Part shown: piece by piece, positions 12,463 to 22,971 of the stretch
Layout: each line of letters begins with the position of its first letter
Numbering within the stretch: the stretch's first letter is position 1
Assembly: GCA_024336345.1 (NCBI GenBank)
Contig: JANFOG010000001.1
Span: 744,001 to 808,000 of the forward strand
Source of the DNA: Mariannaea sp. PMI_226
Taxonomy: Eukaryota; Ascomycota; Sordariomycetes; Hypocreales; Nectriaceae
Direction of reading: 5' to 3'
DNA length: 64,000 bases
Notes under the pieces: model-generated
What the model was told of the DNA's origin: nothing
Databases searched by the model: none
The model's input: the letters and a program-made list of their open reading frames with translations, nothing else
Position numbers and translations under genes: made by a program

Positions 12463-13051
12463 CGAGTTTCTATGACTTTCCTTTTTTTTTTTCCTTTTCC
12501 AATTCAAGATTCAAGGGCCTCGAATGTCAAGAGAAGATTTTGACAAAGATTAGCATTCTTCTTTTTTGGAGTAGAATGGCGTTATTGGCGCATACGGCAT
12601 TCGGGAAAAATGCCTACGGTGTTATTTGCTGCTATTGGGTTGGATATGCAGATATTAGACGACGGATGCAACTACGGCGTACCTATACAGCACCTAGATT
12701 GGGCTTCTATCGTTTATTGATTCATCTTACTTATCTAAACAAAGCATATGAGGCTATGACGGACATGTTATCATGTGTGCTATGCCATTCAATCGTTCAC
12801 TTCATTACTATTGTACAATAATAGCCCGCCATAAATCTGATTGGTCCAATGTTGTATATATATTACTGGTCACTTCGATCCTCCTCATCCTGTGCCATCA
12901 TCAAAGTGTCGTTCAATGTTGCTATCCAGCTTAACCCATTAATATCAAACTTAAGAAGTGATCGTGAATACCCTTGTTTGCACCCCTGTCCGTAATCTTG
13001 GTATCTTGAACATGCTCATGTAAATCATCTGTGCCTATTTGGCGCACACTA
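12463..13051. other. Convergent 3' intergenic region
   Basis: It lies between the polyphosphatase (+) and kelch (-) stop codons. There is a T-rich run just after 12480, and otherwise A/T-rich sequence without a supported gene. It presumably contains both 3' UTRs. Confidence 0.6.
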
Positions 13052-15753
13052 CTACTCGACTGCATTGACAACTCTCAAGGCTCTCCTTGGACCCATGACA
13101 ACACTGAAGAAACTGGGCTCTTGGCCGGCCAGCAGCCTCTCGGTTGATTCTTGGCTCGTCCTACTCCCACCGCCACCATCACCACCACCACCACTCCCAC
13201 TACCGCTACCGAGTCTGGATTCCTCGCTTTGCTTACCGACGGTCGCAGCTCCTGCACCGCTCGATGTCCCAGGGCTGGGGTCGTCGGTGTCGCCGCCTCC
13301 GTAAGACCACTTGGGCTCAACGAGAGATGAAGTGTAGGCTGCTCCTCCGCGGTCGCTGCCCACCCAGCCGAAGTAGCTTTCGCGGGACGACCAGCGGTTG
13401 TTGGTCGGCGGCACCGCAGACATCGACGGGTCAAGAGAGCCAGTATCATACGAAGCTCCAGAGTAGCGATTCGAAACCGCCAGGTGCTGCCGGTAGGCCC
13501 GAACTTGGCGACGGTAGAGCCAGGCGCAGAAGCCGAGATAGAAGGCAAGGATGCCCGCAACACCAGCAATCACGCCTGCTGCTATGAGACCGGCCTGCCT
13601 GCGGCTGTCTGTGCCGTCGTCACTGGACCCGTGTGTGATTGTTGCAGTGGCTCCTGGCTGGGTGATGGTGTAGATGGGTGGTTTCCCCGTAGCAAACGGC
13701 CCGCCCGTAGCCCCCGCCGCCGGAGTCGTCGCCGTTGCGCCACCCTCTTGGTTGCCGCCGATGACCTTCTGGACGGCCTCGGGAACGGTGTATCCATATG
13801 ACCCGGCGAGGACAATGTTGTCCGAGTGCCAGTCAATGGCGTGGTCAGCGGCGCTGAACTTGCTGTCCCAGCTGAGCGAGGAGGCGTTGAAGACGTAGAT
13901 GCCTGGGTCATCGCAGGAGGCATCTTCGCCTAGGAAGCCACCTATGACCACGAGTTGCCCGTCGTGCATAGTGCATGAGTGGCCAGCACGAGGTGACGGC
14001 TTGTGCTGGCTGGGTTGGTCGACTTTGATCCATGTGAAGGAGGGGATGGTCAAGATGTACATGTCGTTATACTGGGTTTGATTTCCCTTTTTGAACCGTG
14101 AAGGAAACATTAGCCAACGAGAAAACCCTTGCAGAAGGAGCCTTTTTTTTCTTCCTAACTTACAAATGGCAAATTCTGGCCCCCGAATACATATATCTGG
14201 AAGCTCGAGGCATCTGGAGCGCTGGCCACGACAGCACAGGGGTTCACGCGAACGCCGGGATGGTCTCCCGACGTCTCCTGGTGAAACCACTCGGAGTTGG
14301 CAATATCGTAGACGTCAAGAGTCTGGAGGTCGTGTGTGAAGTTGTCAGCCGTGCCGCCCGCCAACCCGATCAGGACGCCCATGTCCCCCCAGCCAGGCAC
14401 GAAGATGAGTGCTCCGTCGGCCCTCTCAGGGAACGAGCCGGCCTGCACGCCGCCCTTGGTGATGTTACGGAACGCACCCTCCTGACCGGCCCCCGTGCCG
14501 CTGGACAGCTTCTGGACACCCGAGTTGATGTAGCCCGGGTGAGTGAACTCGAGGAGGCTCTTGAGGTACACACGGTCAACGTCTCGGGACCAGCCGGGCG
14601 TGGTGGCCCAGTCGAGGTGGCCGCCAAAGTACCAGCTCAGGCCTAGTTCGGGAATGGAAAGCCCAGCGCCTTCGGCGGCTCGGTGAACAGGGAGGTTTGC
14701 GGCCTCCGAGTAGTTACCAGACGATGTTTTGGGGTTCTTGAGCTCCGTCCATTTACCATCTTGGATTGCGTATTTCCAGAGAGACTCTGGTCCAGGCTCC
14801 ACGTAGGGCGAATCGGAGAATTGGCCTCCGTAAAGGTAGAGGCTGTGATAATCGTTCCAGAGATAGCCCATGGAGACCTTGGGAGGCCCATCTGGAATCT
14901 CTAAGCCTTTGAGCGAGGGGGAGTCGCTATCCCAGTCTTTCGTCAAGTCCAATGTCAGAAAATAGTTATTCCAGGTCCCGTTCTCCTGGTCGTCAGTTGT
15001 CTTGGCCCGACCACCATACAAATAGGTAGTCCCGTTCAAAAAGGCGCTTTGAAAGGCCCATCTATTGCAGACGCTCGTTGGACTATTTTCTCGCTTTGAA
15101 ATACTACTGGCACTCACGCTGTAGGGGTCACTTGCTGCCTCAGCACTTCGCCAACTCAAAGCTGAAATCATGATGGCAATGATCATGGCCAACATAGTGT
15201 AGCGTTGGAGACCCAACAACGTCCCAGTCCCAGGTGCTGCTGCTGCTGAAGTACTCTTGATTCTTGGACGAGATCTGTGGGTGAGTTTTGTGTACCACGC
15301 CTTTGTCTTGGTCGGAAACGAATACCGTCGAAAAGTCTGACGTTGTGGTTCAGGCGATGCAGCTGGGCGTCTCTCATCTTGGTTTTGATCCTCACCGCTC
15401 TCTTCCGCAGGTTGGGGATCTGGGTCGCCACTCGGGATAAATGTAACCAAGTCTTTTTCACTACCGGTCGTTTTAAAAGATACACTTGGATGTTTCCCAG
15501 GCTGAGTTCGCGAACCACCAGATAGGGAGAGGCTTCCAACGTCTTCGTCGCCACCTTCATGAAGGCCCATCTCTTTGAAGATAGATTTCCTCCCCTTTCG
15601 TATACAACCTCCAATTTTGAAAGACGACGTCGCTGAGTCAAAGCCTTCTCGCAGCCGGTCCGAGGTGAGCTGAGAGTTGAAGTGAGGCCGCTCAACCGAG
15701 ACAGAGAGGCCCGAGCTGGCTGCGGGCGAAGCCTTGCCGTTGGCAGAGCTCAT
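13052..15753 (-). CDS. Kelch-repeat transmembrane protein with long N-terminal extension
   Basis: Two exons, 15753-14164 and 14086-13052 (intron 14087-14163, phase 0), give 874 residues. Residues about 210-650 form a kelch/galactose-oxidase-like beta-propeller (TTYLYGGRA, LYLYGGQF, GVLIGLAGG, IYVFGGQN, LVVIGGF) with N-glycosylation sequons. A second transmembrane helix (about 700-725, GLIAAGVIAGVAGILAFYLG) follows, then a Ser/Gly-rich cytosolic tail. The lumenal propeller plus tail layout is common in fungi, but the function is unknown. The first 186 residues are charged, disordered and end in a hydrophobic stretch (MLAMIIAIMISAL) followed by SAEA, which reads like a signal peptide. Initiation at the in-frame ATG at 15195 would give a conventional secreted N terminus. 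The frame upstream of 15753 has no further ATG. Confidence 0.82.
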
Positions 15754-17700
15754 TATAGAGTGGCAAACGGTGAGACCGCAGTTAAGGGAGAAGGAAGAGG
15801 GAAAACTGTGGTCGATCTTTGGGTGGTACCGGGATGTAAAGTAGCCACCTTTGAGCAATCCCACGCTGGGAAAGGAGAGATCATCACTCTTGTCGCAAAG
15901 AAGACTGAGCGAGTACGCAAGCAAAGAAATGCCACAATGGAGAGGCAAGGGTCGCCTGAGTGCCGTGGTAGCAAAGAAGGGGAAGGGGGAGAAGAGAAAA
16001 GAAAATTAGACAATGGAGAACATAAAAGTGAAAGGCGAAAGGAAAACGGAAGGTCTTCAATTCAAACCTGTAGGTTCTTAGCTGAAGTGATAACCTGAGA
16101 GATCATCGCTAATACGCATCATCGCCTATCGCAGCTGAGTAGAAACGATCCCCATCAGTCCCAGAAGTCGACCCCATACAGTATCGGACCATCGGTTTCA
16201 ATTCTAGGGGGCCCCCTGGCCCACTACATCATCGATTCCTCCCATCGAAGACACTCCTTGCTGGTGGAGATGGGGCGGAGAGCTGGAGCGACAGGGCGGT
16301 GGGAAGAAGACGACAAGGAGGTGTGCGTGTGTATACTGGGTAGAACAAGAATTCGCATTCAATCAAGATCTTACCCAACCCAAACCTCCCCTGCCTTTGA
16401 CTGTGCGCGCTGGTAAAAAAAACCATCAAAGTCAACGTCTGATCGCTACCGGATTCATCCATAGCCCCGAGAGGTACAGCAGCCAATCGGTCGAACTGGA
16501 AATATGTGGCGATGACCTCATCCTGGTTCGTTTGTGTGCTTTGTTTTTCTGTTTACCCGTGATATTATGCTCGATATTAGCCTTGCGCCTTGTTATTTGA
16601 CATATCATCCGGGGTAAGTTATAGCTGATTTAAAAGCGTAGAGTAGTAGCATCTACTTAATGTCACCCTGTTTGGGGGATAGACGAAAGAATGGTAAAAT
16701 CATGATGATGTAAGATGCAGAATCCGTGTCAATCAAGTTTCCAACCCCTCAAGCGTCAGATCGTGTGGGCTGACAATGCGCACTGTATTGGCACACTAGG
16801 TTAAGCTAGGTGGGCACAGTATTTGATTCTCGTGTAGCGTTTGTCCATCGGAACCCAACCCTGACTTGCCTCCCACCTTCGAAAAGAAGAAAAAGAAGTG
16901 AAAGGTAATGGGAAATAAAGATACATATACAAGCTTAAGTGTCGCTCGGTATGTGTTTCACTGGCCCTCTTGCAAAGAATTTGCCCACACCCACACCAAG
17001 ATTGATCAGCTCCGTTCATTGATGACAAGAACCTCCCACTACTATTGCCACACACTCCCAAACACACCTCCCCTAGAAGTTGTGGAACGTTGCAATCTGT
17101 AGAAACCATTAATCCGGGTCCTGGTTGATCGTCACTTGGTTTCATTGCCCATCACCTCTTTCTCCATCCCAGTGCCGAGTACAGTAAGTCCTGCGGACCT
17201 TTATCTCCACCCCTTCACTTTGGCTATCGATTCGCATCCTAGCAGCTCCTGGTTAATACAGCGCTGCGCCATTTTGGCTCTTATTTTGATGGAAGCGACC
17301 TCGGTTCAAACGTTTCCCGACACTAGCCCAAGCCTCTTATTTGAAGATGTGTGATTGTGTCGTACCTTCGCCACTATAACACCTCCAGCCTCTCCCACCA
17401 ACAACCGGAGCTTGTTTCCACCCGAGAGATGTGACAGGCGCATGGCTTAATCCTCGTTTCAGAGCAGAAAGAGAAACAGAGATTTCTGATACCTTTCGTG
17501 ACCTTTAGCCATATCCAGGAATCATCGTTGATGACTCAGCTGTTTGCTACAGTTGGATAATAGCAGTGTAAAAAAGCGGTGTTTCTATTCGATCACCGTT
17601 TTTCGTTTTCCTTTTAGCATGACTTAAGCAAAGCATCTCGGCTGAAACTCAAGAAAAAAGGTATTCCCCTAGTTGAGGCGTTTGCAAGGTCTATGCAAAG
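15754..17700. other. Promoter of the kelch gene and 3' side of the transcription factor gene
   Basis: About 1.9 kb with no supportable gene. The part next to 15754 is the CT-rich (on the minus strand) leader of the kelch gene. The part next to 17700 is 3' flank of the Zn2Cys6 gene. Short frames here lack domains. Confidence 0.55.
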
Positions 17701-19628
17701 TTATACTCCTGTCCCCTGAAAGCCCTGTACCCTCTGGGCTGGGCGAGGAATTGCAGCAGGTTTTAAGAAATCATCCTCCCCTGTCATATCTACTGGTCGT
17801 CTACATTCTGGAGGAAAATTCGTTTCAAATGTTTGTACTTTCAAAGCTTGTCGGACTCCGAGTTCACGTCCAATGATGGCAAGTGCCTCTGCTGCGGTTT
17901 CTTGTTGGTGCGCGAGCGTCGTTGGGAAGACATAGATGACGGTGAGGGGCCATATCAATTTCAAAGCATCGAATAGAGTCTTTGGTGATGGGTTCCGTCT
18001 GAAAGCCTTCGGATCAAGAGTGCTTGGTAAGCTGTTGAGGATTTCCTGCGCAGAGGTTTGCACGGTTTCAATACAGCGCAGTCGTAGGGCCTTGAGAACC
18101 TCCAGTGAGACTGGAGCTCCGATGTGATGGGTCAAGAAGTTGACGAAAATCAACAAGAGATGGTAGGCTTTTACTCGTGTCGAAAAGTACATGTTCCGCA
18201 TATACGGGTCAAGTTCATGCCCTGGAAAGTGGTTGCATCGAAAAAAGCTCATCAACTCTTCCTCAGCTTCGGACATGCACCCAACCAAGTCGTGATACTC
18301 AGCTGAGGCAGTGGCATAGTCTGCATTCAGGAGGATCGTCTGAATCCGAGCCTGGACGTGAGCAATCACATTGATGAATATTGAAACATGAAGTGCTGTG
18401 GCCTCCAAAGGGTGCATGGTCTCCCTGATAGCGTCGAGCCATTCATCAGACTCTGGAGGACATTCGATATTTGTGAGAAGGCATTGGACTTGCTGATTCA
18501 ATGTCAGTTGGAGACAAATTAAAAAGTAAAATAAACAAATAAAACAAGTTGAAAGCTTACCACCATATTAAAGGCTGGCCAAAATCCTGCCCGACTGTTC
18601 TCATTCTTTAACCATTTTGATCCTCTTGTTTTGAGAATGCTGTAAAGACCACGAGTGTGTAGATGCCAGGGGCTCATTGGTTCTGTCCGATTGATGGAGC
18701 CCATAAGAAGCTATGGCACGCATAATTAGTATGTTGGGAGCAAGTGGGCCATAAAATCCGTGGCAATGAGCGGGTTACCTCATAATTCGCGAGAATCCAT
18801 ACTGTTGCAAGAACATCATCTCTCAAAGCACCATCGGGAGATTTCAATGCCACATGCACAGAGCTCAAGGTCTTGCCGAGATACGTCCCGATCTCCTGCT
18901 CAGCCTCCGGGACCGACTCTTTATGGACGGCAGTCGAGGACTTGAGGTTGGTCACGTAGGTTCGTGAAAACAGGTGGGCAGCCCAAACCAGTGGCCCGTC
19001 ATAGTTATTCTCGTGGTATATGTCATGCAAAAATTCTAGGGTTGAGTAAACGTTGAGAAGAATAGGAATCGACTGTGCGGTCCAGTGCTGGTGGAGCGAC
19101 TGAGGAACGACAAGGGAATTGTTGAAGCTGGTTGTTGAAACAACATCCGAGGTGGACGTCATAAACCTAGAGGTCCAGTCGGAATTTTCAGAGAACTCCG
19201 ACGTGGATGAGTAGGTGGTGTTCGTTGGAGATGGCTTTGACAAGTCTGATGCAAAAGTGTCGGAGGCTGTTGATGACCCCTGCTGCTGGGCGAGCTTCTT
19301 GCGCTTCTTGAGGTTGGCGGGGTTGGCATTGCGAAAAACGAGCTCCTGCTCGTTACGGTAGCCGGGACATTGAGCACCATACTTGATGCATCTCTGGCAT
19401 GCTGGTCTGCCCAGGTCGCACTGATGCCAAGAGGTTAGTCGACGGATGGACAACGAAAGCCGCCCAATCGGTCTCGCGGGGGTGGTGGGTAATGCCTGAT
19501 TATGGGGTGGGGGAGAGAGGGCCAGGGGGCCGGTGACAGGACGGGAATGCGGGAGGACCCAAACTGACCTTGACGCGCCGGGACCGACAGAGATGGCAGT
19601 CCTTGCTGGGCTTTCCGGTATTGGGCAT
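17701..19628 (-). CDS. Zn(2)-Cys(6) fungal transcription factor
   Basis: Four exons, 19628-19569, 19420-18779, 18710-18561 and 18492-17701, encode 547 residues, all joined in phase 0. The N terminus carries a perfect binuclear zinc cluster, C-x2-C-x6-C-x6-C-x2-C-x6-C at residues 11-38, split by intron 1 right after RSRRVK. A Lys/Arg-rich linker (NLKKRKKLAQQQ) and a Ser/Thr region follow, then the helical fungal-specific regulatory domain with the recognisable ANYELLMGS and SPWHLHTRGLYSILK blocks (around residues 230-265). Proteins of this layout are nuclear DNA-binding regulators; the target pathway cannot be deduced. Divergent from the GFA-type gene at 21505. A tandem repeat of an 11-mer lies upstream of its start (19871-19910) and could be a regulatory element. 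Confidence 0.88.
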
Positions 19629-21504
19629 GGTGAGGTGAGGCGAGGCGAAGCGCTCAGTGAGCAGGACAGCCCCGATGAGTTAGGTAGTGAGGGATTGTGG
19701 TGATGCGTGAGATTGGAGTTGGGGAAGAGTCAAATAGGCAATCCATTCGAGCGAGAAGCAGTCATGACGTGGTTGGTTCGAAGAAAATGGCCCATGCCAT
19801 CTTTAGACTAGTGCTGTTGGAGAGTTGGAGCTACCTGTGTCCAATAAGTGTTGGGAAGCAAATGGGGAACACTTGGGAGCAACTTGGGAGCAACTTGGGA
19901 GCACTTGGGTACCCTACTCAGCCATTGGAGTTAGCAACGGTGGAGGGGCAAATCTCTTGGGTTGATGGCTATTGAAACGAAACCGTGTGTATACACAGTT
20001 AAGAGGTGCCAAGAGATGTATATAGTGTTTTAAGCGTAATCCTGCAGCTTTAACCTGCGAGGCGTTTTTGCCGGCAAAGTCGCTCTCGTTTAGCGTCCGC
20101 CCATCAGCCACACTTGCTACGTAGTTGGCTCCCTCCTACTACTACGGTACCTTGTATTACACGGCCATCCAAGCTGCCTTTGACCCATAAGGTGCTTGGA
20201 TTCGGGTGATGCATTACGACGACTTCATTTCGGTCATCCAATAGCCAAATTAAATCGTTCCAATGTTATCAATATGATGTTTCTTTTTCGTGAGAGAGAG
20301 AGGGGGGGAGGGGTTGGTTTCCTCCAGATTTGCCTCATTCGGCCAAGAGATCCAGCAGGCATCCAGCAGGCACCCATCTGTTATGTCTCTTTCAGTCCGT
20401 GCAAAGTGCTGAAACGGATAAGTTGTTCTCTCTTACTCATTAACGTCTAATCCACCATATGGCTGCACATGTATGCTCCAATACCACAGGTGACACCTAA
20501 TTAAGCAACTAACTATGACCGGGTGTTGTGTCATGTTTCTACGACTGAGAAACTTGCCTCGTTTTGTTTAGGAAGAAGCAGTTCATTGTTGGTGTTTCCA
20601 TAGATCAGATCGAAAATGACTACTCCACGACTCCGGTATGTTAGAGAGGTTGGACAACAGGGAATACATGATTTAACCGCGGCTGGCACATGCAATAATA
20701 CTCATAACGCACTTGAATACTGGGGGCGCCTCTCACCCATTTGAAACGGTAGATATTTAGTAACCATTTATCATCCACTCATTAATTACATAAAATCTCG
20801 GCCATTGTGTTAATATACACCTTGTTCATTACGTGCTCATGCTTCCTCCCATGTAATGCAAAACCATCGTCCACACATGAGATTCAAAAAGTCAAGATGG
20901 GAGGAAAGGGCTTGAGACGTTAAGTTAGGCGCCATAACGAAAGAGACACAGTTCTAGTGAGTCTCAGCCAGGAATGCCTATACCATAAGGCATTTCTTGA
21001 GCCGGAATAAAGCGTGTGAGGATAGGTAATGTCAAATACTCATGGCTGTCACCGCCATAGACCATAGCTGTAGCTTGCCTAGCAAAACATGGCGACGTGT
21101 CATGCAACAGTGCTTGCAAGCCGTTACTCAATATCTTTCAAACTCTACAGGAAGGCCTCAGCTTCCGACAATAATATAATTCATTCAAACACATCGACTG
21201 CTTATATCTTTCAACACAGGTTAGGGTACGAAAACCCCTCACCTGTTGGCCGTCTAAGCTTGCGAGCAAGTATTTTTCTTTCCTAATTAGGCCATGTCCG
21301 TGAATCTCACTGGCCAGAACTCACAACCCCACCTTTGGTCACCAGGAGAGCTTTCCTCCGTATTATCCTCCAGCTCACCCTCTTCTTTTCCTCCTCGCTT
21401 CCCACCAAATCATCTCACCTGTCGCATTTTATACATTTTGTCAGGCATCGCTACTCTTTATAGCATTCATCTGTCATCAATTTGAATCATTTATTCAACA
21501 TATC
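19629..21504. other. Divergent promoter region between the Zn2Cys6 and GFA-type genes
   Basis: About 1.9 kb with no gene I can support. It holds the 11-mer tandem repeat (19871-19910), a purine-rich G tract near 20295, A/T-rich sequence around 20750-20830, and a C/T-rich leader from about 21340 to 21480 for the GFA-type gene. Confidence 0.55.
19871..19910 (+). repeat. Tandem 11-mer ACTTGGGAGCA, about 3.6 copies
   Basis: Exact units at 19871-19881 and 19882-19892, a third lacking its last A (19893-19902), and a partial copy at 19903-19910. It sits about 245 bases upstream of the start codon of the Zn2Cys6 gene (minus strand). Clustered copies suggest a possible regulator-binding array, but only the repeat itself is seen. 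Confidence 0.85.
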
Positions 21505-22206
21505 ATGGCATCATCTCTCCCCGCCCAACCCAAAGACGCCTACGTCCTTCAAGGCGGCTGTGTCTGTGGCCACATCCGCTATGGCCTCACTCAGGCTCCT
21601 CTCCTCGTCCACTGCTGTCACTGCACCAGCTGCCAGCGCCAGACCGGCTCGGCTTTCGCCATAAACGCCATCGTCGAGTCCACGTCCCTCGTCCTCCTGC
21701 CCTCCGCTAACCCGTCCATCGCCGGGTCCAAGGCGAACCCGAATTCAGTGCCTACCTTTGTAACCCCCGCCTTCGCAGCCAGCACAGACGCATCCGACGC
21801 TACTGCTACTCCTGCCGGCTCGGGCAACGATATTATGGCGATATCGAAGCCGAAGCCTGTCTGTCTTCCCAGTGAGTCTGGCTTCGGAGTTACCGTCGTT
21901 CATTGCCCCAGCTGCTTGACAAGCCTGTGGAACTACTACGGCGATGGTGGTCCGCACGTCTCGTACGTGCGTGCCAGCACGCTGGACAAGCCGTGGGAAG
22001 TTGAACCCGATGTACACATCTTCACGCGAAGCCGTCGGGCTTTCATCGAGATTGGTGATGGCAAGCCCCAGTTTCCGGAGTATTATCAGAGCCGGGAGGA
22101 GCTTCTGGGAGACAAGGCTCTTGAAAGGTGGATTGCTTTGAAGCCCATCATCAGTCAATGGCGGGAGGAGGTAAAGGCTGCCTTGGGAAAGGCACAGGCT
22201 CAGTAA
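21505..22206 (+). CDS. GFA/CENP-V-type zinc-binding protein
   Basis: A single exon of 233 residues. The GFA (glutathione-dependent formaldehyde-activating) / CENP-V fold is shown by the ordered Cys motifs: GGCVCGHIRYG (Cys19, Cys21), HCCHCTSCQRQTGSAF (Cys38, Cys40, Cys43) and the later VVHCPSCLTSLW. An insertion of roughly 60 Ala/Ser/Pro-rich residues separates the second and third motifs. Family members are small zinc proteins; the founding enzyme adds glutathione to formaldehyde, but most fungal paralogues have no proven substrate, so no reaction is assigned. Start at 21505 is the first ATG and gives the zinc motif about 18 residues in, as usual. It converges with the DUF1765 gene. Confidence 0.88.
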   Translation: MASSLPAQPKDAYVLQGGCVCGHIRYGLTQAPLLVHCCHCTSCQRQTGSAFAINAIVESTSLVLLPSANPSIAGSKANPNSVPTFVTPAFAASTDASDATATPAGSGNDIMAISKPKPVCLPSESGFGVTVVHCPSCLTSLWNYYGDGGPHVSYVRASTLDKPWEVEPDVHIFTRSRRAFIEIGDGKPQFPEYYQSREELLGDKALERWIALKPIISQWREEVKAALGKAQAQ

Positions 22207-22971
22207 AGTATCCACTTGCTCCTGTAGATAAGTCAGCACCGATCTAAATGTTTCTCTTTTGAAATATAACGCAACATTATTATTGTGTCATGTCACCATT
22301 GGATTTGTAGCGGCTCAAACTTATTCTGCACTTGATAAAAATGTCCATTTGTCCAAAAGACTTGAGTATATATTTATATATATAGAGCGATCCACCGTCG
22401 CTAACCAAACACCTGTCGATGCATTTGCCATGCTGACCTTGTATTGTTTCCTTCACCAGACCACACAATCCAAAAAGCCACCCAGATGACTCGAAAAAGT
22501 CATGCAAGAAGAAAACAAAGACAAAAATTGAGAGACACAAGATAGAGAGCGAAGTGAAGGCCAAATCACGAAGCTCCGCTTTAAACGCCACGTAATATCG
22601 CATGAAAAATGACTGGTAGAAAATGTAAGGACCGAAATACCAAGCACATTACCGAGAGTAATGAGTGTCCTGTTCGCACAATAGAGTCGTGCGTTGATGA
22701 CCTTCGAATTCCCAGTGCGTGAAAAAAGTCATTCAGTGATGTAATAATGACTCCTGTACGTTTCTTTTAAGGGTAGCATCGCCGTCAACGCTGTCGAGAG
22801 AGGATATATTTTCAAAAAGGACTGTGCGTGATGTATGTTCTAATAGGAGTGTGGTACAGTCGAAGCTGTGAAAATATCGAATATAGGTTTGATACGCGTT
22901 TGATAAGCGTTCGAGTCGAGCATGAAGAGTCCATGGGCCAAGTCGGAGTTTTGGACGGATATATTAAAAAA
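22207..22971. other. Convergent 3' intergenic region
   Basis: It lies between the GFA-type gene (+) and the DUF1765 gene (-). It is A/T-rich and includes a short TATA repeat near 22368-22385. No coding signal is seen; it presumably contains both 3' UTRs. Confidence 0.6.
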
